64,000 nucleotides of DNA from Bradyrhizobium canariense (GCF_019402665.1 NZ_VSST01000004.1:1-64000); one strand, 5' to 3'. Numbered from the stretch's first letter, positions 50,202 through 58,020 are shown. Translations and numbers: made by a program. Notes: generated from the sequence alone by a model not told the origin.

Positions 50202-51137
50202 TCTCTTCCGCCCCCGTGCCGCCGCGGCCCTGCCTTTGCCCTGCGACGGCTCGACTGCGCGCATTTCCGCGCGCAGGGACTCGATGAAATACTCGACATG
50301 AAGCGACAGCGGCGCGCCGCGCTTCACCGCGATATAGGTCTCGAATCGCGTTGGCTCGGTGATCTTGATCAGCTCGATGCCGGGATAGCCGCCATGGGCC
50401 ACCGTGAACTGGTCGATGACGGCGATGCCGAGCCCCGCCTTCACCAGCGCGCAGACCGTGGTGCCGAAGCGGGCGCGGATGGTGATGTTGTATGCGAGGC
50501 GGTGGCGCGCGAAGATCTCGGCCATGATCCGCCCGTAGGGATCGTTGGGATCAATGCCGATCAGCGGATAGCGCGTGATCTCGGCGGCGGAGACCTGCTT
50601 GCGGCCGGCGAGCTCGTGGCCCGGCGGCACGATGCAGTAGAGCTCGCCTGAGGCGAGCGGCATGAAGTCGAGCCCGGAATGCTCCAGGCGGTAGCTCATC
50701 GCCACGCACTCGCCGCGGCCGAGCATGAGGTAGTCGATGGCTTCCTCGAGCTTGAGGATGTTGATGTCGATGCCGAGATCCGGATAGCGCCGCCGGACCC
50801 GCTCGATCGCGCGCGGCACCATGACTTGCGAAATGCTCGGCACCGAGCCGATGCGCAATTCCGACAATCCGCCGCGTCCGATCTTGGAGATGATCTCGGA
50901 AAGGTCGTCGACCTTCTTGTAGACGCCGTTGATCTGCTCGAAGATGTTCTCGGCTTCCGGGGTGGGGAAATAGCGTCCGTTCTGGCGCTGGAAGAAGCGG
51001 ATGCCGAGCGAGCGCTCGGTGTATTTGACGAGGCGGCTGATGCCCGGCGCCGAAACGTTCAGCAGCTTCGCCGCGCCGCCGATCGTGCCCGTCACCATCA
51101 CGGCACGGATCACTTCAACCTGGCGCAGCGTCATCAT
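50199..51137 (-). CDS. LysR-family regulator of the quinate/shikimate module
   Basis: The 312-residue protein has an N-terminal winged helix-turn-helix (residues 1-65: TLRQVEVIRAVMVTGTIGGA, VSAPGISRLVKYTERSLG) and a periplasmic-binding-like effector domain (about 90-300: RIGSVPSISQVMVPRAIERV, GIAVIDQFTVAHGGYPGIEL). The C-terminus is basic (RAAAARGRKR). It lies just upstream of the quinate operon in the same direction, with T-N11-A sites in between, and probably activates it on binding quinate, shikimate or dehydroshikimate. Confidence 0.9.
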   Translation of the reverse strand: MMTLRQVEVIRAVMVTGTIGGAAKLLNVSAPGISRLVKYTERSLGIRFFQRQNGRYFPTPEAENIFEQINGVYKKVDDLSEIISKIGRGGLSELRIGSVPSISQVMVPRAIERVRRRYPDLGIDINILKLEEAIDYLMLGRGECVAMSYRLEHSGLDFMPLASGELYCIVPPGHELAGRKQVSAAEITRYPLIGIDPNDPYGRIMAEIFARHRLAYNITIRARFGTTVCALVKAGLGIAVIDQFTVAHGGYPGIELIKITEPTRFETYIAVKRGAPLSLHVEYFIESLRAEMRAVEPSQGKGRAAAARGRKR

Positions 51138-51465
51138 GTCCTAGGCATCCAAAAGATAATCGTGGGCGGCGCTGCCTTTCCCTCTCCCCTTTGTGGGAGA
51201 GGGTGGATCACAGCGATAGAGCGAGACGGGTGAGGGGTTCTCTCCCGCGCGAGCCTCGCGCATTTGAACGCGTGGAAACAACCCCTCATCCGGCGCCATA
51301 GCCGATGCGAAGCATCGGCGTTTTGTTTTAAGAACGGCGGCCGAAGGCCGCCTATGCCACTTCTCCCACAAGGGGAGAAGGAAGGAAACATTCGCGTTCG
51401 GTTGTTCGGTTCAGAGGAAGGCATGGCACCGAACGGACCGTTCGTGCGCTCACAGCGATTGCGTG
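51138..51465. other. Intergenic region with a family B repeat
   Basis: The repeat covers 51177-51385. The remainder (51386-51465) shows nothing that I can name. It must also hold the lysR promoter at its left end. Confidence 0.5.
51177..51385. repeat. Palindromic intergenic repeat, family B (long form)
   Basis: Starts TTTCCCTCTCCCCTTTGTGG and ends CTTCTCCCACAAGGGGAGAA, with GGTGAGGGGTTCTCTC and AACCCCTCATCCGGC mirrored inside, and a small extra palindrome GGCGGCCGAAGGCCGCC in the right half. Related to 39559-39703 but longer because of an insertion around 51305-51355. Confidence 0.85.
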
Positions 51466-51642
51466 CTAGCTCGCCGGTCCGTCCGGCGAGGCGCTCTCTG
51501 CTGGCTTGCTGCGCTCGCTTTGCAGCACCCCGCGCGCGAACTCGATGATCTTCTGCTTGTTTGCCGTTTCGCGGACCGCGAAAAATACGCGGTTGAGTTC
51601 CAGGCCGAGCACGCTGTTGAGGGCGATGTCCTCGTCTTCCAT
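51466..51642 (-). CDS. Small conserved-looking protein divergent from bjaR1
   Basis: A 58-residue frame, MEDEDIALNSVLGLELNR..., reads as a soluble, mostly helical acidic-to-basic protein (VFFAVRETANKQKIIEFARG, then a polar tail). The ATG at 51642 follows GGGGAAACC, and third-position GC use looks coding (in contrast to the overlapping frames on both strands). It is 167 bases from bjaR1 and transcribed away from it, so the two share a promoter region that has unusually low GC. I do not recognise a family. Confidence 0.6.
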   Translation of the reverse strand: MEDEDIALNSVLGLELNRVFFAVRETANKQKIIEFARGVLQSERSKPAESASPDGPAS

Positions 51643-51809
51643 CGTGGTTTCCCCGCTTCAGACATTGTAGGTGTATCTTGACGTCGCTTCTTCCACAAGT
51701 AGATTAAACCTTCTTGGTCAATGGGATACCGGGAAACTACGGAAACCGTGAATTGAGGCAGTGCCCAAAGACGTGCTATATCGCACAGCGAGGGTCAGGA
51801 AACGCACCG
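51643..51809. promoter_or_regulatory. Divergent promoter region of the small gene and bjaR1
   Basis: Low-GC gap with GGGATACCGGGAAACTACGG and a nearby GGAAACCG, partly resembling the lux-type dyad TGGGAAATTTCCCA at 52548. No perfect palindrome of that kind is present here. Confidence 0.35.
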
Positions 51810-52538
51810 ATGTCCGCCGTGGATTATGGCCGGGAAGCGCTCGACTTCATTGAGGGGCTAGGGGCCTATCGGAGGGTTCCGGACGCTATGAATGCGCTCG
51901 AAGGGGCCTTCGGGCGCTTCGGCTTTGAAACCATCATCGTGACAGGGTTGCCGAATCCCGACCAGCGGTTCGCACAGATGGTGCTCGCCAAGCGCTGGCC
52001 CGCGGAATGGTTCAGCCTCTACACCCAGAACAACTACGACCGCGTCGACCCCGTGGTGCGGATGTGCCGACAATCGGTCAACCCATTCGAGTGGTCGGAA
52101 GCACCCTATGATGCCGAACTCGATCCGGGCGCGGCGGAGGTCATGAACCGCGCCGGCGATTTCCGCATGTCGCGCGGCTTCATCGTGCCGATCCACGGGC
52201 TCACCGGCTATGAAGCCGCCGTGTCGCTCGGCGGCATCCATCTCGATCTCAACGCCCGCAGCAAGCCGGCATTGCACCTGATGGCGATGTATGGCTTCGA
52301 CCACATTCGCCGTCTGCTCGATCCGGCGCCGTATCCCTCGACGCGCCTCACTCCGCGCGAGCGCGAGGTGATCTCCTGGGCCTCACAGGGCAAATCGGCC
52401 TGGGAAATCGGCGAGATACTGCACATCACGCAGCGTACCGCCGAAGAGCATCTCGCGACCGCCGGGCGCAAGCTCGGAGCCGTGAACCGTACGCATGCGG
52501 TTGCACTGGCGATTCGCAACAAGATCATCAATCCCTAA
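51810..52538 (+). CDS. bjaR1: LuxR-family quorum-sensing regulator BjaR1
   Basis: The 242-residue protein has an autoinducer-binding domain (residues about 20-165), with LAKRWPAEWFSLYTQNNYDR supplying the conserved Trp and Tyr and VDPVVRMCRQSVNPFEWSE the Asp and Trp. The LuxR helix-turn-helix (about 175-235, LTPREREVISWASQGKSAWE, QRTAEEHLATAGRKLGAVNR) follows. It lies directly upstream of a LuxI-type synthase that I recognise as BjaI, whose signal is isovaleryl-homoserine lactone in Bradyrhizobium. The start at 51810 follows AGGAAACG and gives the usual family length. Confidence 0.92.
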   Translation: MSAVDYGREALDFIEGLGAYRRVPDAMNALEGAFGRFGFETIIVTGLPNPDQRFAQMVLAKRWPAEWFSLYTQNNYDRVDPVVRMCRQSVNPFEWSEAPYDAELDPGAAEVMNRAGDFRMSRGFIVPIHGLTGYEAAVSLGGIHLDLNARSKPALHLMAMYGFDHIRRLLDPAPYPSTRLTPREREVISWASQGKSAWEIGEILHITQRTAEEHLATAGRKLGAVNRTHAVALAIRNKIINP

Positions 52539-52547
52539 GCGACGTAC

Positions 52548-52561
52548 TGGGAAATTTCCCA
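52548..52561. promoter_or_regulatory. Lux-type box TGGGAAATTTCCCA
   Basis: A perfect 14-base palindrome nine bases after the bjaR1 stop codon and 61 bases before the bjaI start. Position and form are those of a LuxR-protein site controlling the synthase gene. Binding by BjaR1 is inferred. Confidence 0.75.
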
Positions 52562-52621
52562 ATATCGAACCATTCTCTTTTCGCAGAGGGTGCCCTCCAT
52601 TGAGGACGAATGGGGGCTTTC

Positions 52622-53281
52622 ATGATTCACGCCATTTCTGCAGTAAATCGCCACCTTTACGAAGATGTACTCGATCAGCATTTCCGGCTGCGGCACGACA
52701 TCTTCGTCGAAGAGCGGCGCTGGGAGACGCTGCGCAGGCCGGATTGTCGCGAGATCGATTCTTATGACGACGAGGACACAGTCTATCTGCTTGCGCTGGA
52801 GGGACGCCGTGTTATCGGCGGTCACCGGCTCTACCCGACCACCAAGCCTTCGATGATGAGCGAAGTCTTTCCGCATCTGGCATCGGTTCGCGGCTGTCCT
52901 TCGGATCCGCTGGTCTGGGAATGGTCGCGCTACTTCGTCGTGCGCGATCGCCGCGACGGCGCGCTCAACCTGCAACTGATGGCGGCGGTGCAGGAGTTCT
53001 GCCTCGGTCAGGGGATCGCGCAGGTCAGCGCGATCATGGAAACCTGGTGGTTGCCGCGCTTTCATGAGGCCGGCTTCGTCGTGACCCCGCTCGGCCTACC
53101 GGCTCTGGTGGAGAATGCGTGGACCATGGCGGCGACGATCGACATTCGTCGCGAGACGCTCGATGCCCTGCATGATCGCATCGGTGTGCCTTCTATCGTG
53201 CAACAGGACGGCCCGCGTCTGGACGCCGTCGCCCGTGCCAACCTCTGCGGCCTCGCTGCCGCGCAACGAAAGAGCGCCTGA
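52622..53281 (+). CDS. bjaI: Acyl-homoserine-lactone synthase BjaI
   Basis: The 219-residue protein is a LuxI-type synthase. With the ATG at 52622 all invariant residues fall on the usual LuxI numbers: Arg24, Phe28 and Trp34 in FRLRHDIFVEERRW, Arg69 in GGHRLYPTT, Glu100 and Arg103 in VWEWSRYFVV, which supports this start over the ATG at 52610. The sequence matches what I remember of Bradyrhizobium BjaI, which is unusual in using isovaleryl-CoA rather than an acyl-carrier protein. It forms a unit with bjaR1 upstream and a 72-residue protein downstream (TGAGATG junction). Confidence 0.93.
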   Translation: MIHAISAVNRHLYEDVLDQHFRLRHDIFVEERRWETLRRPDCREIDSYDDEDTVYLLALEGRRVIGGHRLYPTTKPSMMSEVFPHLASVRGCPSDPLVWEWSRYFVVRDRRDGALNLQLMAAVQEFCLGQGIAQVSAIMETWWLPRFHEAGFVVTPLGLPALVENAWTMAATIDIRRETLDALHDRIGVPSIVQQDGPRLDAVARANLCGLAAAQRKSA

Positions 53282-53282
53282 G

Positions 53283-53501
53283 ATGTCGAACATGATGCGG
53301 GACAGCCAGATCATGGCGCAGATCAAGGACGAAAATCTCGGCTACATGTCCGACATGGCGCTCGAACTCGCGCAGATGGCGGAAGACACCGGATTGGCGA
53401 CGCTCGCCTATCTGTTCCGGATGGCGGCGCTGGAGGCCTCGACGGCCAATAGCGTGCTTGCCGAGCCGGATGACCTTCCCCGGCAGATGACGTCGCACTA
53501 G
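53283..53501 (+). CDS. Small helical protein coupled to bjaI
   Basis: The 72-residue protein MSNMMRDSQIMAQIKDENLG... is predicted helical, acidic, without a signal peptide or cysteines. Its ATG is one base past the bjaI stop (TGAGATG), so it is probably translated by re-initiation from the quorum-sensing transcript. I recognise no family. A strong hairpin follows 30 bases after its stop, so it is the last gene of the unit. Its position suggests a modulator of the synthase, the regulator or the response, but nothing in the sequence proves it. Confidence 0.75.
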   Translation: MSNMMRDSQIMAQIKDENLGYMSDMALELAQMAEDTGLATLAYLFRMAALEASTANSVLAEPDDLPRQMTSH

Positions 53502-53812
53502 GCGGCTCCATCTACACGTTGCGACGAATTCACACCCTCTCTCCGGCAACGGAGGGAGGGTGATCCGTTTTGGGTGCGTCAGGTTGACCCATCCTGCGCG
53601 GCAGTCTTCTTGCAAGGCCGATTGCAGGGGCCAGGACCGATCGCATGCATCGGCATGCAACAAAGTGCATGTTGGGTGTCGAATCGCTCTTGCCTCGGAA
53701 CGATACTGCCATTACCCATTTTTCCGCCTTGTAGAGGCAGGGGGAGCTCTTTCACTGATGGCGACCGTGTTCGAACATCGGCGCGAACCTGCGTGCGCCT
53801 GAAAGAGTTTTG
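53502..53812. other. Gap between the quorum-sensing unit and the second Liv-type operon
   Basis: Holds a 13-bp hairpin (53533-53562). Between 53640 and 53700 short palindromes GCATGC occur twice (CGCATGCATCGGCATGCAAC). No gene seen. The promoter of the importer operon should lie at 53690-53800. Confidence 0.5.
53533..53562 (+). terminator. Terminator-like hairpin after the bjaR1-bjaI unit
   Basis: CACCCTCTCTCCG and CGGAGGGAGGGTG form a 13-base-pair stem (one G-U pair) closed by a GCAA tetraloop. The following tract ATCCGTTTTGG has only four T in a row, so termination may be partial. Confidence 0.6.
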
Positions 53813-54730
53813 ATGCTGCTCGTCGTCGAACAGTTCTTGAACGGATTGCAGTTTGGCCTGCTGCTGTTCCTGCTCGCCGCCGGCCTGACGCTGGTGTTCG
53901 GGATCATGGATCTCGTCAACCTCGCGCACGGCTCGCTCTACATGATGGGCGCCTATTTCGCCGCGACCTTCGCAGCCTGGACCGGCAGCTTCCTGCTCGG
54001 CGCGCTGCTGGCGCTCGGCGCGACGCTCGTGCTCGGCATTGTGCTCGAGATGACCGCGCTGCGGCATCTCTATGGACGCGACCATCTCGACCATGTGCTC
54101 GCGACCTTCGGCCTGATCCTGTTCTTCAATGAAGCCGTGCGGCTGATCTGGGGCCCGGCCGGGCTTGCGCTGCCGCTGCCGGCCTGGCTCACCGTGCCGG
54201 TGCCGATCCTGCCGGGCATTCACTATCCCGCTTATCGCCTCGCCATCATCGTCGTGGCGCTGCTGGTTGCGCTGCTGCTCTATCTCGGCGTGATGCGCAC
54301 CCGCATCGGCATGCTGATCCGGGCCGGCGCCTCCAATCGCGAGATGATCGGTGCGCTCGGCATCAACATCAAGCTGCTCTACACCCTGGTGTTCGGCCTC
54401 GGTGCCGCGCTCGCCGGCCTTGCCGGATTGATGCAGGCGCCGATCCTCACCGTGCAGATCGGCATGGGCGAGAACATCCTGATCCTCGCTTTCGTCATCA
54501 TCGTGATCGGCGGTATCGGTTCGATCCGCGGCGCGTTCCTGGCCGCGATCTTTGTCGGCATGATCGACACGCTCGGCCGCGCTTTCCTGCCCAATTTGTT
54601 GCGGCAGGTGCTGAGCGGCGCCGCGGCCTCCACCGCCGCGCCCGCGTTGTCGTCCATGCTGATCTATCTGCTGATGGCGATCGTGCTGGTGGTGCGTCCG
54701 GAGGGGCTGTTTCCGGCCAGCCGCCGATGA
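53813..54730 (+). CDS. Liv-type ABC importer permease (LivH-like)
   Basis: The 305-residue permease shows LVFGIMDLVNLAHGSLYMMG and IGMLIRAGASNREMIGALGI, the LivH motifs, with about eight helices. It starts a four-gene operon (LivH, LivM, LivG, LivF types) that has no binding-protein gene of its own in the vicinity. The ATG at 53813 is preferred to the TTG just before it. Separated by a hairpin from the quorum-sensing unit. Confidence 0.92.
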   Translation: MLLVVEQFLNGLQFGLLLFLLAAGLTLVFGIMDLVNLAHGSLYMMGAYFAATFAAWTGSFLLGALLALGATLVLGIVLEMTALRHLYGRDHLDHVLATFGLILFFNEAVRLIWGPAGLALPLPAWLTVPVPILPGIHYPAYRLAIIVVALLVALLLYLGVMRTRIGMLIRAGASNREMIGALGINIKLLYTLVFGLGAALAGLAGLMQAPILTVQIGMGENILILAFVIIVIGGIGSIRGAFLAAIFVGMIDTLGRAFLPNLLRQVLSGAAASTAAPALSSMLIYLLMAIVLVVRPEGLFPASRR

Positions 54731-55671
54731 AGACTTTCACTGTAGCTAAGGCCGTCACGGCCCTGATGCTGGCGGGCCTCGTGCTGCTGCCGCTCTATTC
54801 GCAACTCTCCGGCAACATCTTCATCCTGACGCTGTTCACCCGCGTCGTCATTCTGGCGCTGGCGGCCGCGAGCCTCAACCTCATCATGGGTTTTGGCGGC
54901 ATGATGAGCTTTGGCCACGCCGCCTATCTCGGCATCGGCGGTTACGCGGTCGGCATGCTGGCGCAGGAAGGCGTGGGAAGCGGCTTCATCCAGTTTCCCG
55001 TCGCGCTCGCGGCGTCCGCGACTTACGCGCTGGTGATTGGCGCGCTCTCGCTTCGCACGCGTGGCGTTTACTTCATCATGATCACGCTCGCCTTCGCGCA
55101 GATGGCCTATTACGTCGCCTCGGGGCTGGCGCGTTATGGCGGCGATGACGGCCTCACCGTCTACAAGCGCAGCGACTTCTCCGGGCTGATCAATCTGTCG
55201 AACCGCACGCAGTTCTATTATCTCTGCCTCGCCTGCCTGTTCGGCGTGGTCTTCCTGATCTGGCGCATCGCCAATTCGCGCTTCGGTCTCGTCCTGCAGG
55301 GCCTGCGCTCCAACGAGCAGCGCATGCAGGCGATCGGCTTTCCCTCGAAACGCTACCAGCTGGTCTGCTTCGTCATCTCGGGCATGATGTGCGGCCTCGC
55401 CGGTGCGCTGCTCGCCAACAACACCGATTTCGTCAGCCCGGCCGTGATGTACTGGACGCGTTCCGGCGACCTCATGGTGATGGTGATCCTCGGGGGCATG
55501 GGCACGCTGTTCGGTCCGGTCATCGGCGCGGTGGTGTATTTGCTGTTGGAAGAGTTCTTGTCGCAGCTCACCGAATACTGGGCGCTGATCATGGGCCCAC
55601 TGCTGCTGCTGATCGTGCTGTTCGGCCGCGGCGGCATCATGGGCCTGCTCGGGAGGCTCCAACGTGGCTGA
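54727..55671 (+). CDS. Liv-type ABC importer permease (LivM-like)
   Basis: The 314-residue protein has about nine helices with SLNLIMGFGGMMSFGHAAYL, LRTRGVYFIMITLAFAQMAY and FGLVLQGLRSNEQRMQAIGF. It overlaps the LivH-like gene by four bases and the LivG-like gene by eight. Its sequence branch is different from the quinate-module permease at 45960. Confidence 0.92.
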   Translation: MKTFTVAKAVTALMLAGLVLLPLYSQLSGNIFILTLFTRVVILALAAASLNLIMGFGGMMSFGHAAYLGIGGYAVGMLAQEGVGSGFIQFPVALAASATYALVIGALSLRTRGVYFIMITLAFAQMAYYVASGLARYGGDDGLTVYKRSDFSGLINLSNRTQFYYLCLACLFGVVFLIWRIANSRFGLVLQGLRSNEQRMQAIGFPSKRYQLVCFVISGMMCGLAGALLANNTDFVSPAVMYWTRSGDLMVMVILGGMGTLFGPVIGAVVYLLLEEFLSQLTEYWALIMGPLLLLIVLFGRGGIMGLLGRLQRG

Positions 55672-56431
55672 GCCGCTGCTCCGCGTCGACAGGCTGGTGC
55701 GCCGCTTCGGCGGCATCATTGCGACCGACAACGTCTCGCTCGACGTCGCGGCGGGTGAGCTGCACGCCATCATCGGCCCGAACGGCGCCGGCAAGACCAC
55801 GCTGATCAGCCAGCTCACCGGGCATCTGGAGCCGCATTCCGGCAGCGTCTCGCTGGCGGGGCGCGACATCACCTATCTGCCGGCCTATCGCCGCTGCGCG
55901 TTGGGCCTGGCACGTTCGTTCCAGATCACTTCGCTGCTGCTCGATTTCACCGCCGCCGACAATGTTGCGCTCGCGGCGCAAGCGCATGCCGGCACCTCGT
56001 TTCGCTTCTTCGCCGATGCACGCAAGGAGAAGGGCCTGCGCGATGCCGCGCATGCCGCGCTCGACCGCGTCGGTCTCGCCCATCGTGCCGATGTCCTGGT
56101 GTCCAGGCTCAGTCATGGCGAGCGTCGCCAGATCGAGCTGGCCGTGGCGCTGGCAAGCAAGCCGAAACTTTTGCTGCTCGACGAGCCGATGGCCGGCCTC
56201 GGCGTCACCGAGTCCCAGCGCATGGTGCAGCTGCTCCAGGAACTGCGTAAAGAGGTCTCGATCGTGCTGGTCGAGCACGACATGCCGGCGGTGTTTGCGC
56301 TGGCCGACCGTATCTCGGTGCTGGTCTATGGCCGCGTCATCGCCTCCGGCGATCCGGCCGCGATCAGGGCGAACGAGGACGTCAAGCGCGCCTATCTCGG
56401 CGAGGCGCATGTGGTGACGCACCATGGCTGA
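55664..56431 (+). CDS. Liv-type ABC importer ATPase (LivG-like)
   Basis: The 255-residue ATPase has Walker A GPNGAGKTT, signature LSHGERRQIELAVALA, Walker B LLLLDEPMAGLG and a switch His in VLVEHDMPAVFALAD. It starts with GTG inside the end of the LivM-like gene. Together with the next gene it energises the importer. Confidence 0.92.
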   Translation: MAEPLLRVDRLVRRFGGIIATDNVSLDVAAGELHAIIGPNGAGKTTLISQLTGHLEPHSGSVSLAGRDITYLPAYRRCALGLARSFQITSLLLDFTAADNVALAAQAHAGTSFRFFADARKEKGLRDAAHAALDRVGLAHRADVLVSRLSHGERRQIELAVALASKPKLLLLDEPMAGLGVTESQRMVQLLQELRKEVSIVLVEHDMPAVFALADRISVLVYGRVIASGDPAAIRANEDVKRAYLGEAHVVTHHG

Positions 56432-57152
56432 AAAAGGGATGGGTGACACGCTGCTCAAGGTCGACGGCATCGAGACCTGCTATGGCCTGTCCCAGGTGCT
56501 GTTCGGCCTGTCGCTGTCGGTCAAATCAGGCGAGATGGTCTCGCTGATGGGCCGCAACGGCATGGGCAAGACCACGACCATCCGCTCCATCATGGGCCTG
56601 ACGCCGGCGCGCGCAGGCAGCATCCGCTTTGCGGGTTCGGAAGTGCGGACGCAGCCGTCCTACAGGATCGCGCAACTCGGTGTCGGCCTCGTCCCCGAGG
56701 GGCGGCAGATTTTCCCGAACCTCACCGTGCGCGAAAACCTGGTCGCGGCCGCCGCCGATCGTTTCGACAGCAGCAATCCCTGGACGCTGGCGGCGATCTA
56801 CGTGATGTTTCCGCGCCTGGCCGAGCGCGCCTCCAACATGGGCAACCAGCTCTCCGGCGGCGAGCAGCAGATGCTCGCAATTGGCCGCGCGCTGATGACC
56901 AACCCGAAGCTCCTCATCCTGGATGAAGCCACCGAAGGCCTGGCGCCCCTGATCCGCGAAGAGATCTGGAGCTGCCTGTCGCTGCTCAAGAGCCGGGGAC
57001 AGTCGATCCTGGTCGTCGACAAGAACGTCGACCACCTGGCCCGCATCTGCGACCGCCACACCATCATCGAGCGCGGCAAGACGGTGTGGAGTGGCACCTC
57101 CGACGAACTGATGGCCGAGCCGGATCTGCAGCATAAATATTTGGGAATTTGA
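56424..57152 (+). CDS. Liv-type ABC importer ATPase (LivF-like)
   Basis: The 242-residue ATPase has Walker A GRNGMGKTT, signature LSGGEQQMLAIGRALM and Walker B LLILDEATEGLAP. The last ATPase switch position reads LVVDKNVDHLARI, where Asp-Lys-Asn replaces the usual Glu-His/Gln-N, a substitution seen in some LivF-like proteins. The start is at 56424, overlapping the previous gene by eight bases, or 56439. Last gene of the operon; a family C repeat follows. Confidence 0.9.
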   Translation: MAEKGMGDTLLKVDGIETCYGLSQVLFGLSLSVKSGEMVSLMGRNGMGKTTTIRSIMGLTPARAGSIRFAGSEVRTQPSYRIAQLGVGLVPEGRQIFPNLTVRENLVAAAADRFDSSNPWTLAAIYVMFPRLAERASNMGNQLSGGEQQMLAIGRALMTNPKLLILDEATEGLAPLIREEIWSCLSLLKSRGQSILVVDKNVDHLARICDRHTIIERGKTVWSGTSDELMAEPDLQHKYLGI

Positions 57153-57198
57153 GGCGGCGGCGAGGTGAGGGGCGGTACGCGTGGCCGCTCACCCGGTG

Positions 57199-57324
57199 TC
57201 GTCCTGGCGAACGCCAGGACCCATACCGCGAGGTCTGTCCATTGTGGACGGTATCAGTACCGGAGGAAGAATCTTCGCCAAACCCCTTCCCCGGGGTAAT
57301 GCGTCCTGGCTTTCGCCAGGACGA
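57199..57324. repeat. Palindromic intergenic repeat, family C (copy 3 of 3)
   Basis: Ends TCGTCCTGGCGAACGCCAGG and CTGGCTTTCGCCAGGACGA, with GACCCATACC and GGGTAATGCGTCC inside. It separates the importer operon from a convergent small gene. Confidence 0.85.
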
Positions 57325-57333
57325 CATTGGCAA

Positions 57334-57681
57334 TCACCAGTCAATCCCATGCCGATGCAGTTCGCGGATCACGCGCGCCTCCGTGGATGGCTGGCGGCGC
57401 TTCGGCTTGGTCGTCTCGGTCGTGCTGGTCACCGGTGTGGCCGAGGGCTGCGTCGGCGCGCTGGCCGCGGCTGAAGCCGGGCTGGTGGTTGCCGTCTGGA
57501 CATTCGCCGGCTGCGTTGCCGCCGGGGCTTGCGTCGTCTGCGGTGCGGCTGTCGGCGAGGCCGGTTGCTCGGCCGCCGGTTGGTTTGCACTGGTCGCTGC
57601 AAGGCTCAGACTGCGCGGACCGCCGGCATGGGCTTGTGTTGCGAACAGCGAGAGCGCTGCGATCAGGATCAGCTTTCGCAT
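57334..57681 (-). CDS. Small secreted Ala/Thr/Pro-rich protein
   Basis: The 115-residue protein has a clear signal peptide (MRKLILIAALSLFATQAHAG), a low-complexity middle rich in Ala, Thr, Pro and Gln (residues about 30-90) and a short basic, structured-looking end, KRRQPSTEARVIRELHRHGIDW. The tail is likely the functional or conserved part. The ATG at 57681 follows GGGGATTTCC. Perhaps a periplasmic or surface linker protein; no family is known to me. Confidence 0.7.
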   Translation of the reverse strand: MRKLILIAALSLFATQAHAGGPRSLSLAATSANQPAAEQPASPTAAPQTTQAPAATQPANVQTATTSPASAAASAPTQPSATPVTSTTETTKPKRRQPSTEARVIRELHRHGIDW

Positions 57682-57736
57682 GGAAATCCCCATTATCTGG
57701 TCAATCCGGCTTACCTATTGGCGGCTGACTGCCCCA

Positions 57737-57823
57737 TCAGCGCGCCAGCCGATGCGCGCCGATTTCGATCAGAGTGGTCCGGCAGGACAGGCGATAGATC
57801 AGGCTGAACAATTGACCCAACAT
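57737..57823 (-). CDS. Possible 28-residue micro-protein
   Basis: The frame MLGQLFSLIYRLSCRTTLIE... begins with an ATG at 57823 preceded by GGAG at a usual distance and is amphipathic. It lies 56 bases before the start of the secreted-protein gene. It could be a leader peptide or a small protein; length is too short for codon statistics. Confidence 0.3.
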   Translation of the reverse strand: MLGQLFSLIYRLSCRTTLIEIGAHRLAR

Positions 57824-57892
57824 GACCGAACTCCGTTGTTGATCACTGGACAAAGGTTAACCCCGGTGTTTTTCCGGCGGTTTTCGGCACGT

Positions 57893-57910
57893 GACGAAAA
57901 TGGTTTCGTC
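57893..57910. promoter_or_regulatory. Dyad GACGAAA-N4-TTTCGTC
   Basis: Perfect seven-base arms upstream of the micro-ORF and small secreted-protein gene. The arm matches the GTTTCGTCG arm near the ECF sigma gene (14784-14812, 13977-13986). Confidence 0.4.
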
Positions 57911-58020
57911 GGACCGCGACCTGATGTCGCCGGAACAGGTGGGACGAAGTCACCTCACGGGGGTGTGAGCATTGAGCCGCTGCGCCTCCACCTGCAAGGG
58001 AGGAGGTTAGAGGGAGCAGG

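Larger units (their letters stand above)
57682..58020. other. Gap with a possible micro-ORF and a GTTTCGTC dyad
   Basis: This region upstream of the small secreted-protein gene contains a 28-codon frame (57737-57823, minus) and the dyad at 57893-57910. Nothing else is evident. Confidence 0.5.

Noticed and set aside
51463..51681. A 72-codon plus-strand frame opposite the small gene at 51466-51642
   Set aside because: It lacks a ribosome site and reads as the complement of the better supported minus-strand gene.
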